The position numbers and the translations under genes are program-made. A stretch of 11,789 nucleotides of DNA from an uncultured Oscillospiraceae bacterium (lineage in GTDB: Bacteria; Bacillota; Clostridia; Oscillospirales; Ruminococcaceae), in contig URFD01000044.1 of NCBI GenBank assembly GCA_900547015.1, positions 1 through 11,789 on the forward strand, read 5' to 3'. Below are positions 1 to 6,122 of this stretch, piece by piece; position 1 is the stretch's first letter, and the number at the start of each line of letters is the position of its first letter. The notes under the pieces are model-generated. The model saw nothing but the letters and a program-made list of their open reading frames with translations. It made no database searches and was not told where the DNA came from.

Positions 1-1078
1 CGCTGCGCTCCACCGAAGCGATTTCCCACAAAAGCAGAGCACTCATCATGATGAGACAGAAGGTCAGCGCCGGTGTGTTGGCATCGGAGAGCGGGACCGG
101 CTGGGAGCAGGAGGAAAAAACAGCTGCCGCCTGTGGAAACAGACGAAGGTACAATAGCGTTAGACTGCCGCTGCAAAAAGCGTGCAGCAGACGGGAGAAG
201 AGGAAGGGCTTGATTGCAACCGAGCTGTTTTGCAGGATTCCGACAAGCTGCGAAATCACCGAGATGCCGCTAAACGATAAAAAGCAGGAAGCATACACCA
301 AGCCCATCGGCAGCTTGGATGCCAGCTTGCAGCCGTTTGTGACCTCAAGCGCTCCCATCAGCAGACAGCGGGCGATGCCTTGCGGGAGGATTGGCTCCAA
401 GAGGGCAGAGATTGCTTGAAACAGGACGATGAATCCGCACATCTGCACCATAGCCAGAACGCTTTGGTTGACAGACAGGACAAAGGCATTTCCAATCGGT
501 GCGCGGGAGGACTGCCGATAGACGGCAAGGCTTTTTGGGGGATTGGCAAGCTGAACAGTGGAGCGGGTACTGGCGTGTATCCGCCCTAACACGATAGCAA
601 AGCAGAAGGAAACCAGCAGCTGAATCCCATAGAGGAGATAGCCTGCCGCCGGATTTCCAAACATTCCTCTGCCGACTGCGGTGATGATAAAGGAAGGCCC
701 CGCACAGCAGCAGTACAGCATCATTCTCTGTGCATCGGCAGGGTCGATGTCTCCTTGTTCCAGCAGGTTGGACAAGGATTTTGCCCCCATCGGGAAGCCG
801 CCGACCCAGCTCAGAACCACCACGCTTCCCAACTGCTCCGGCAGTCGGAATAAATGGCGGCAGACCGGAGCGAAGGGAACGGAAAGCAGGCGGTAGAATC
901 CGCTCTTTACAAGAAACTCGGTCAACACCATAAAGCAAAACAGGGAAGGGATGACGGTCTGCAAACACAGCCGGATTCCGAGCGCTGCCCCAAAGGCAGC
1001 TTGGTTCCCATAGCGAATCAAAATCACAGCAAAGCCCACGCACACCAGCGTTCCGATAAATTCCGTCAGTCGTTTCAT
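1..1078 (-). CDS. ylbJ: YlbJ-type sporulation integral membrane protein (3' end beyond window)
   Basis: The minus-strand frame starting with ATG at 1078 stays open for 359 codons to the left edge, so the gene is partial at its C-terminus. B. subtilis YlbJ is about 400 residues, so only a few tens of residues should be missing. The protein is almost entirely hydrophobic segments separated by short loops, as expected for a polytopic membrane protein. It carries the gate/nucleoside-recognition type motifs of this family: a Pro-Ser-Leu-Phe turn near residues 44-47, GGFPMGAK at 93-100, and CAGPSF at 125-130. YlbJ is known as a sigma-E-controlled mother-cell protein needed for proper spore formation; its transported substrate is not established. 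The start has a purine-rich site (AAGGATGG) about 10 bases upstream. A competing minus-strand frame over 345-1091 is Cys/Arg/Pro-rich and lacks membrane segments, so I treat it as a shadow. The gene is divergent from yqfC and has a sigma-E-like promoter. Confidence 0.88.
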   Translation of the reverse strand, partial: MKRLTEFIGTLVCVGFAVILIRYGNQAAFGAALGIRLCLQTVIPSLFCFMVLTEFLVKSGFYRLLSVPFAPVCRHLFRLPEQLGSVVVLSWVGGFPMGAKSLSNLLEQGDIDPADAQRMMLYCCCAGPSFIITAVGRGMFGNPAAGYLLYGIQLLVSFCFAIVLGRIHASTRSTVQLANPPKSLAVYRQSSRAPIGNAFVLSVNQSVLAMVQMCGFIVLFQAISALLEPILPQGIARCLLMGALEVTNGCKLASKLPMGLVYASCFLSFSGISVISQLVGILQNSSVAIKPFLFSRLLHAFCSGSLTLLYLRLFPQAAAVFSSCSQPVPLSDANTPALTFCLIMMSALLLWEIASVERS

Positions 1079-1134
1079 AAAACAGCACCATCCTTTTCTT
1101 TGAGCCGTTTGAGGGTACGGCATACCTCTGCTTA

Positions 1135-1164
1135 TTTCTATGCGGAGTCGGAGCAAAATCTGAC
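1135..1164 (-). promoter_or_regulatory. Sigma-E-like promoter for ylbJ
   Basis: Reading the minus strand, GTCAGATT lies at 1164-1157 and CATAGAAA at 1142-1135, separated by 14 bases. The sporulation sigma-E consensus is close to GTCATATT, a 13-15 base spacer, and CATACAAT. The matches are 7 of 8 and 6 of 8 with ideal spacing. The predicted transcript would start near 1128, leaving about a 50-base leader before the ATG at 1078. Known biology supports this because ylbJ is a sigma-E gene in B. subtilis. The match is by eye only. Confidence 0.5.
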
Positions 1165-1225
1165 TGCTAAAATCCCCTTTTTGCTCATATCATGAGGACA
1201 AAAAGAGATGGAGGCGGATAAAACG

Positions 1226-1519
1226 ATGAAAAACCCAATGCGAAAAAAGACGGAACACGCAGAGAAAGCGAGCCGAAACGAGCCGCTCAGCCTGACCGGA
1301 GCGCTTCTCAATCGAGAGGCTCATGTCGAGCTTCGAGGAACGCACGAGGCGTTGTTGGAGGGCTGCAAGGGCATCGTGGAATATCGGGAGGATTTGATTC
1401 GGGTCAACATCCGACAGGGCCAGCTGGCAGTCGGCGGACGAAACCTCGAGCTTTCCTGTGTGTCCGAGGACAGCATGATTGTCCGCGGCTATATCAACAA
1501 AATCGAATTTTGCCAGTAA
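1226..1519 (+). CDS. yqfC: Sporulation protein YqfC
   Basis: This small protein of 97 residues matches the YqfC family, which is about 90-100 residues long. The C-terminal half has the family's alternating beta pattern (a Gly-Arg-Asn-Leu-Glu-Leu stretch, then a Gly-Tyr-Ile-Asn-Lys-Ile-Glu-Phe ending), after a basic N-terminus. YqfC is a sigma-E-dependent sporulation protein of unknown biochemical role. I chose ATG 1226 because GGAGG at 1210-1214 lies 11 bases upstream. An in-frame ATG at 1208 would add six residues but has only a weak AAAAGAG site before it. The gene sits 15 bases ahead of yqfD, with which it forms a two-gene sporulation unit as in B. subtilis. I saw only a weak sigma-E-like -10 (CATATCAT, 1186-1193) upstream and no good matching -35. 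Confidence 0.85.
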   Translation: MKNPMRKKTEHAEKASRNEPLSLTGALLNREAHVELRGTHEALLEGCKGIVEYREDLIRVNIRQGQLAVGGRNLELSCVSEDSMIVRGYINKIEFCQ

Positions 1520-1534
1520 GGGAGAGAGGAACAG

Positions 1535-2737
1535 ATGCTGTTGATTTGCTGGATACGGTTTCTGCGGGGAACGGTCACCTTTCAAATCGAGGGGGATTTC
1601 GCAGAGCGCTTCCTCAATCTAATCAGTAAAAACGGGATTCCGGTTTTTCAGACCCGCTATCGTGACGGGGTGTTCTATGCCACCACAGCGGCAAAAAGCT
1701 ATCGTCAAATTCGGCCCTTTGTCCGGGCAACACGCGTTCGTGTTCGCGTAGCGGAGCGTCACGGGTTTCCGTTTGCCGCAAGAAAATATTCCCACCGATT
1801 TGGTCTGTTTGCAGGAATCTTGATGTTTCTTTTTTGCCTTGGCATTTCCGGCCAGTTTGTCTGGGAGATTCAGGTTCGGGGGAATCATGCGGTCAGCACC
1901 GATGCCATCATCCAAACCTTACAGGAGGAGGGCTTGACCAGAGGCCGATGGAAAAAAAGCCTGAACCCTCAGATGCTGGCGATGAAGCTGCGGCTCAACC
2001 ATCACGAAATCAGCTGGGCGGCAATCAATCTGGTTGGCAGCGTTGCGGAGGTGGAGGTCAACGAGCGCATCGAAATCGGAGAGCTGCCAGAGGAGCAAGC
2101 ACCGTGCAACGTGGTGGCAGCTCGCGGCGGGCAGATTGTTTCCATTCAGGTGTATGACGGGCAGAAGGTGCGCCAAAAGGGGGAAGCGGTTCGACAGGGT
2201 GAATTGATTGTCAGCGGTGTTGTCAAGAGCTTGGCAAAGGGCAAGACCATCCTTCGCCACGCCAGCGCGTCGGTGATGGCAGAATATCCGGAGCATAATC
2301 AAATCACCGTTCCACTGACCCAAACGCTCAAGGTTCCGCAGGGAGGAGTCCAAAACTACCGCTACCTGAATCTTGGCAGTCTGCGCCTGCCGCTCTTTCT
2401 GGCTCGAGAGCGAGGGCAGGAAGAATCGTTTGAGCGGGTGTTTACCCGACCCATGAGGGTTTGCGGGATTCCGTTGCCGTTTGATGTGACGATTTTGCAG
2501 GTGATTCCGGCGAAGATGGAAACGGTCTGCATCACACCGGAGAAAGCACGAGAGCTGGCGCTGAGCCAGATGAGCGCATACGAAAAAAAGAACCCGAAGC
2601 GCACCGTGGTTGCACGAAGAATCCATCAGCAAATCACCAATCAGCAAATCATCTTTGACATCGACTATACCTTCTGCGAGGACATCGCCCGTCAGGAACC
2701 GATTCTCCTCAATCATTCTGACGGAAACGGAAAATAA
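1535..2737 (+). CDS. yqfD: Sporulation protein YqfD
   Basis: The 400-residue product has the length and layout of the YqfD family. An N-terminal soluble region (residues 1-85) opens with a Leu-rich/Arg-Gly segment and a GDFAERFLNL stretch. A single membrane segment spans about residues 89-110 (FAGILMFLFCLGISG and onward). A long extracytoplasmic part follows, beginning EIQVRGNHAVSTDAI, which resembles POTRA-like or FtsQ/DivIB-type beta-alpha repeats; that structural comparison is my inference. In B. subtilis the gene is sigma-E-dependent and important for late sporulation (a spoIV locus). The start follows a strong GGGAGAGAGG site at 1520-1530, right after the yqfC stop, so the two are co-transcribed and probably coupled. 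Nothing looks broken. Confidence 0.9.
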   Translation: MLLICWIRFLRGTVTFQIEGDFAERFLNLISKNGIPVFQTRYRDGVFYATTAAKSYRQIRPFVRATRVRVRVAERHGFPFAARKYSHRFGLFAGILMFLFCLGISGQFVWEIQVRGNHAVSTDAIIQTLQEEGLTRGRWKKSLNPQMLAMKLRLNHHEISWAAINLVGSVAEVEVNERIEIGELPEEQAPCNVVAARGGQIVSIQVYDGQKVRQKGEAVRQGELIVSGVVKSLAKGKTILRHASASVMAEYPEHNQITVPLTQTLKVPQGGVQNYRYLNLGSLRLPLFLARERGQEESFERVFTRPMRVCGIPLPFDVTILQVIPAKMETVCITPEKARELALSQMSAYEKKNPKRTVVARRIHQQITNQQIIFDIDYTFCEDIARQEPILLNHSDGNGK

Positions 2738-2739
2738 AT

Positions 2740-2768
2740 TTGTAAAATTCGGTCGGCTGTGCTATCAT
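2740..2768 (+). promoter_or_regulatory. Candidate vegetative promoter P1 upstream of phoH
   Basis: TTGTAA at 2740-2745 and TATCAT at 2763-2768 are separated by exactly 17 bases, matching sigma-A boxes at 4 of 6 and 5 of 6 positions. It begins three bases after the yqfD stop, so the housekeeping block would have its own vegetative start separate from the sporulation genes upstream. Transcription from here would give a leader of nearly 190 bases before phoH. Confidence 0.45.
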
Positions 2769-2891
2769 GTTATGGGGAATTTTGGCGGGACAGCGGCCGG
2801 ATGAAAGAACGAGAAAACGGTCTTGAACAGGAATTTTGAAATCTGGCTTGTCATTTTTTAAAAAGTAGTTTCTAAATATACATTTTTGTGC

Positions 2892-2897
2892 TATAAT
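2892..2897 (+). promoter_or_regulatory. Candidate -10 box P2 upstream of phoH
   Basis: A perfect TATAAT lies at 2892-2897 in an AT-rich stretch. The -35 region at the right distance (2869-2874, TTTCTA) matches only 3 of 6 positions, so the promoter is plausible but not secure. Transcription would begin near 2904, leaving about 58 bases of leader. That leader includes a small 5-bp hairpin, ACCGA at 2916-2920 pairing with TCGGT at 2928-2932. Confidence 0.45.
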
Positions 2898-2948
2898 ATG
2901 AAGAAACAGAAATTCACCGACATCTTCTCGGTAGCAAACAGTTTGTCT

Positions 2949-2954
2949 GGAGGG
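2949..2954 (+). promoter_or_regulatory. Shine-Dalgarno that sets the phoH start
   Basis: GGAGGG at 2949-2954 is a near-perfect ribosome binding site. The ATC codon at 2962 follows after a 7-base spacer, which is optimal. The first ATG of the frame (3004) lies about 50 bases further on, with no purine-rich site in front of it. This is why I place the phoH start at 2962. Confidence 0.6.
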
Positions 2955-2961
2955 AGCAAGC

Positions 2962-3924
2962 ATCGAACAGATATTACAGATTGAAAAGATTGAACACGTT
3001 CTAATGCTGTTTGGCAATGCTGATCAAAATATCAGGATCATCGAAGAGCATTTTGGAGTGAATATCGTTTGCAGAGGAACCGAGGTTAAAATCACCGGAG
3101 AAAGTCAGGCAGTCTCGATGGCACAGCGTACCATTGATACCCTGCTGGTGATGATTCTCAAGGATGGCAACCTCTCCGAGCAGAACATCCGCTATGTCAT
3201 TACTCTGGTAGAACAGGGAAATGAACAGAGCATGGCACAGATGAACAGCAGCTGTATTGCGGTGACCCTCAAGGGAAAACCGGTAAAGCCGAAAACGCTG
3301 GGCCAGAAAAAATATATCGATGCCATTGAAAACAACACCATTACCTTCGGGATTGGCCCGGCGGGAACCGGAAAGACCTATCTGGCGGTGGCAATGGCGG
3401 TGCGGGCTTTTCGCGATGAACAGGTCAGCCGAATTATCCTGACCCGTCCGGCGGTAGAGGCCGGAGAAAAGCTGGGCTTTCTGCCCGGCGACCTGCAGGA
3501 CAAGGTTGACCCGTATCTGCGTCCGCTGTACGATGCCATGTTCGATATGATGGGCCCGGAAAATTTCCAACGCAATATGGAAAAGGGTGCGATTGAGGTG
3601 GCGCCTCTTGCCTATATGCGAGGACGCACGCTGGACGATTCGTTTATCATCCTCGACGAGGCGCAGAATACAACGCCGGAGCAGATGAAGATGTTCCTGA
3701 CCCGTCTCGGCTTTAATTCCAAGGCAATCGTGACCGGCGACATCACCCAGATTGACCTGCCGAATGCCGGACGCTCCGGCTTAATCGAAGCCGTGAAGGT
3801 GTTAAAAAATATTGATGACATCGCAATTATGCGTTTGACAGAAAAGGATGTTGTTCGGCACAAGCTGGTGCAGGACATCATTACAGCTTATGAGAGGTAT
3901 CACAATAAGGAGGCGCGCAAATAA
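2962..3924 (+). CDS. phoH: PhoH-family ATPase (YbeZ-like), apparent ATC start
   Basis: PhoH/YbeZ is a cytoplasmic P-loop ATPase that partners YbeY in RNA and 16S rRNA processing. Numbering from ATG 3004, the Walker A motif GPAGTGKT is at residues 118-125, Walker B FIILDEAQ at 214-221, and a sensor-like TGDITQID at 244-251. An N-terminal KH-like segment precedes the ATPase. The frame also codes for IEQILQIEKIEHVL just upstream of that ATG, which fits the family N-terminus ending in the conserved LFGN-type motif. The upstream frame is open only back to 2935 (stop TAG 2932-2934) and contains no ATG, GTG or TTG. A strong Shine-Dalgarno sits 7 bases before ATC 2962, so initiation at ATC giving 320 residues is the best reading. 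The fallback is ATG 3004 (306 residues). The next gene, ybeY, is 4 bases downstream. The adjacent yqfF/pgpH gene of Bacillus is absent. Confidence 0.9.
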   Translation: MEQILQIEKIEHVLMLFGNADQNIRIIEEHFGVNIVCRGTEVKITGESQAVSMAQRTIDTLLVMILKDGNLSEQNIRYVITLVEQGNEQSMAQMNSSCIAVTLKGKPVKPKTLGQKKYIDAIENNTITFGIGPAGTGKTYLAVAMAVRAFRDEQVSRIILTRPAVEAGEKLGFLPGDLQDKVDPYLRPLYDAMFDMMGPENFQRNMEKGAIEVAPLAYMRGRTLDDSFIILDEAQNTTPEQMKMFLTRLGFNSKAIVTGDITQIDLPNAGRSGLIEAVKVLKNIDDIAIMRLTEKDVVRHKLVQDIITAYERYHNKEARK

Positions 3925-3928
3925 CGCT

Positions 3929-4441
3929 ATGGATGGAGTAAAGGTTTCAATTTCGAACAAACAAAAATCGGTTAAGATTCCAACAGGAATCCGTCTGCTG
4001 GTTCGCCGCTGCTGTAGCGCAGTTTTGACCATGGAAAAATTTGAGGGAGCAGCAGAGGTCAGCGTCAGCTTCGTTGACAACGAGCAGATTCGTCAGCTCA
4101 ACAGGGAGTTCCGTGATAAGGACACCGCTACCGATGTTCTTTCCTTCCCTTTGGGCGAAAACGGGGTTTATGACTATAACAATGAGACAGGGGCTTATAT
4201 GCTGGGTGACATCGTGATTTCGGTTCCTCGTGCAATCGAGCAGGCACAGATGTATGGACATTCCCTGCGCCGCGAAATCGGCTTCCTGACCGTACATTCC
4301 ATGCTCCACCTGTTGGGCTATGACCATGAGGGGGACAATCTGGAGGCTCTGCGCATGAGAGAAAAAGAAGAGCTGATTCTCACCAAGCTGGGACTTCAGC
4401 GAGATATGAGCTTCGTCGGAGAAGAAGATGCAGAGAATTAG
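3929..4441 (+). CDS. ybeY: Endoribonuclease YbeY (16S rRNA maturation factor)
   Basis: The product (170 residues) is a single-domain zinc-dependent metalloprotein of usual family length. The diagnostic motif HSMLHLLGYDH spans residues 123-133, with H123, H127 and H133 as the zinc ligands. A conserved FRDKDTATDVLSFP stretch at 61-74 and a MLGDIVIS segment at 91-98 are also family hallmarks. YbeY acts in 16S rRNA 3'-end processing and ribosome quality control, with PhoH and Era as functional neighbours. The ATG lies 4 bases after the phoH stop. The GGAGG at 3909-3913, inside the end of phoH, is 15 bases away, which is long, so translation may depend on coupling with phoH. An in-frame ATG at 3848 would overlap phoH deeply and does not match the family N-terminus. 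The gene overlaps dgkA by 14 bases. Confidence 0.95.
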   Translation: MDGVKVSISNKQKSVKIPTGIRLLVRRCCSAVLTMEKFEGAAEVSVSFVDNEQIRQLNREFRDKDTATDVLSFPLGENGVYDYNNETGAYMLGDIVISVPRAIEQAQMYGHSLRREIGFLTVHSMLHLLGYDHEGDNLEALRMREKEELILTKLGLQRDMSFVGEEDAEN

Positions 4442-4907
4442 GAGCTTTTTTGCTTCTTTTCGGGCTGCAGCCCGCGGAATCGGAGTGTCTGTTTTAAACG
4501 AACGCAATCTCCGGTTTCACTTGGTTGCCGCAGCCTTTGTTTTGCTTCTTCGCTCCGGCTTCGAGCTGAGTGCCGCTGAGGATGGGGTCCTCTTCCTGAC
4601 GATTGGCTCTGTGATAGCAGCGGAGCTTTTGAATACTGCCGTAGAGCGTGCAGTGGATTTGTGCAGTCCCGACCGCCATCCGTTGGCGGCTTGGGCAAAG
4701 GACGCCGCAGCCGGAGCGGTGCTGGTTCTGGCAATCTCTTCGGTGGCGGTCGGGATCCGCCTGTTTTGGCGTCCGCCGGTGCTTCGGTCGATGTTGGACG
4801 GCCTGCTTGCCAGCCCGTTATCATTTGCAGCTTTGCTGGCAGCAGTAGGGCTGGGCGTGTGGTTTGTATTCTTCTTCGGAGAATCTTCCGGCCACAGTCA
4901 AAAGTAA
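4428..4907 (+). CDS. dgkA: Diacylglycerol/undecaprenol kinase DgkA family, with extra C-terminal segment
   Basis: This small integral-membrane lipid kinase would phosphorylate undecaprenol (in Gram-positives) or diacylglycerol at the cytoplasmic membrane. The family core is clear: an N-terminal amphipathic helix with NERNLRFH (E25), then AAELLNTAVERAVDL around residues 64-78 (E66, N69, E73, D77) and WAKDAAAGAVL at 89-99 (D92). Membrane helices lie near 30-45, 52-70 and 93-112. Usual members are about 115-130 residues. This one has 159 because of a tail with a fourth hydrophobic stretch at about 131-150 and a short hydrophilic end. I do not recognise the tail; it could be a remnant of a longer fusion such as the PAP2 fusions seen in some relatives, but that is a guess. 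The start overlaps ybeY by 14 bases with GGAGAAGAAG in front, so the genes are co-translated. The cdd gene that follows in Bacillus is missing. Confidence 0.88.
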   Translation: MQRIRSFFASFRAAARGIGVSVLNERNLRFHLVAAAFVLLLRSGFELSAAEDGVLFLTIGSVIAAELLNTAVERAVDLCSPDRHPLAAWAKDAAAGAVLVLAISSVAVGIRLFWRPPVLRSMLDGLLASPLSFAALLAAVGLGVWFVFFFGESSGHSQK

Positions 4908-4946
4908 AGGATTTATGTTGAGAAAATAAGGAAAGGCAGGATCGCC

Positions 4947-5834
4947 ATGACAAAATCGGCATTTGTTGCCATTGTAGGAAAACCGAATGTGGGAAAATCC
5001 TCCCTGCTGAATTTGCTGGTAGGAGAAAAGATTGCAATTATTTCGGACAAGCCGCAGACAACCCGTACCCGTATCACCGGAGTGCTGACCGAGGGCGAGG
5101 TACAGCTGGTCTTTATCGATACACCCGGACTGCATAAGCCCAAAAATAAACTGGGAGACTATATGGTAAAGCAGGTGACCGACTCGGTTGGAGATGTCGA
5201 CTGTGCAATCTTTGTGACAGACCCGTTGGGAGAAGTCACCGAAGCAGAGCAGCAGTTGATTGAAAATATCCGCCAGCTGCATCTGCCTGCTATTTTGGTC
5301 ATCAATAAAATTGACACCCTCACCAACAAAGAGGACATGGTCAAAAAGATGGTTGCCATCTCGGAGATGTACCCGTTTGAGCAGGTGGTTCCCATCAGCG
5401 TTCGGGAGAAGGACGGCACCGATTTGCTGCTTTCTCTGATTCAGGAGCAGGCACAGGAGGGACCGCACTTTTTCCCGAATGATGCGCTCACCGACCAGCC
5501 GGAAAAGGTGATTGCGGCGGAGATTATCCGCGAGAAGGTTCTGCGGAATATGCGCGACGAAATCCCGCACGGAACCGCTGTCGTCATCGAGCGGATGCGC
5601 GAACGTCCGGACAAGGAAATCATGGACATCGATGCGACGATTCTCTGTGAAAAATCCAGCCACAAGGGCATGATCATCGGCAAACAGGGCAGTATGCTCA
5701 AAAAGATTGCCAGCCAGTCCCGCGAGGAATTGGAGAACTTTTTGGAGGTTCGGGTCAATTTACAATGCTGGGTCAAGGTTCGTGAGGACTGGAGAAACAG
5801 CGAATTTTCGATTCGCGATTTGGGCTTTAATTAA
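4947..5834 (+). CDS. era: GTPase Era, 30S ribosome assembly factor
   Basis: The 295-residue protein has the length and two-domain plan of Era. The GTPase domain shows G1 GKPNVGKS at 11-18, a PQTTRTR switch at 36-42, G3 DTPGLHKP at 58-65 and G4 NKID at 120-123. The G5 region reads PISVRE (149-154) where SA is common, a mild deviation. The C-terminal KH RNA-binding domain has the GKQG loop at 245-248 in GMIIGKQGSMLKK. Era binds the 3' end of 16S rRNA and guides small-subunit maturation, which fits its position after ybeY. The ATG follows an AGGAAAGGCAGGA-rich site. A 39-base gap separates it from dgkA, and transcription probably continues into it. Confidence 0.97.
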   Translation: MTKSAFVAIVGKPNVGKSSLLNLLVGEKIAIISDKPQTTRTRITGVLTEGEVQLVFIDTPGLHKPKNKLGDYMVKQVTDSVGDVDCAIFVTDPLGEVTEAEQQLIENIRQLHLPAILVINKIDTLTNKEDMVKKMVAISEMYPFEQVVPISVREKDGTDLLLSLIQEQAQEGPHFFPNDALTDQPEKVIAAEIIREKVLRNMRDEIPHGTAVVIERMRERPDKEIMDIDATILCEKSSHKGMIIGKQGSMLKKIASQSREELENFLEVRVNLQCWVKVREDWRNSEFSIRDLGFN

Positions 5835-5921
5835 TCGTCTTTTCCCCGCAACGTCGGAATAACCGGGCTTGCTTTGGGAAACACTCTCCTTTGTAACAAT
5901 CGCTTTTACGGGGGACTGTGT

Positions 5922-6122
5922 ATGAAAAGGCCAATCGAAGAGGAGCGGGATGCTGCTCTGTTTTCAGCGTGGGAACAATTTGTCCGAACCGGCAAGGTTT
6001 GTGATTATCTGAGTTATTGTCAGCAGAACAGCTGCTGGACAAGCAGCATAGAAGGGACAGAAGCAGATGCAGGTGACAGCAAACGGATTGGTGATTCGGG
6101 AAAAGATGCTGAGCAACGATAA
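5922..6122 (+). CDS. yqzL: YqzL-like small protein between era and recO
   Basis: This 66-codon gene follows a GGGGGA site at 5910-5915, about 7 bases before the ATG. Residues 15-35 carry the pattern Trp-x2-Phe-x2-Thr-Gly-x4-Tyr-Leu (W17, F20, T23, G24, Y29, L30), which is how I recall YqzL proteins, found between era and recO in Firmicutes. YqzL is about 45-50 residues and has no known function. Here the C-terminal third (SSIEGTEADAGDSKRIGD and on) looks low-complexity and lies over the recO start, overlapping it by 56 bases in another frame. Such an overlap suggests translational coupling. An in-frame ATG at 5874 would add 16 residues but lacks a ribosome site and family similarity. The identification rests on position plus a short motif, so it is probable rather than certain. 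Confidence 0.65.
   Translation: MKRPIEEERDAALFSAWEQFVRTGKVCDYLSYCQQNSCWTSSIEGTEADAGDSKRIGDSGKDAEQR

Noticed and set aside
345..1091. A 248-codon minus-strand frame overlapping ylbJ.
   Set aside because: It lacks membrane segments and is rich in Cys, Arg and Pro, while the neighbouring frame from 1078 gives a coherent membrane protein with family motifs.
1166..1193. Sigma-E promoter for yqfC using CATATCAT as the -10.
   Set aside because: The -10 matches 6 of 8 but no upstream element matches the -35 consensus at proper spacing (best 4 of 8 with a short spacer).
1919..2716. A 265-codon frame antisense to yqfD.
   Set aside because: No domain recognised; yqfD on the plus strand has a ribosome site, operon context and membrane segment.
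2770..2860. Independent small RNA with a terminator before phoH.
   Set aside because: The T-run at 2854-2859 is not preceded by a stable hairpin; the best pairings I found are about 5 bp with mismatches or wobble.
3848..3928. In-frame ATG 3848 as an earlier start for ybeY.
   Set aside because: It would overlap phoH by 77 bases, has no ribosome site, and adds residues unlike the YbeY N-terminus.
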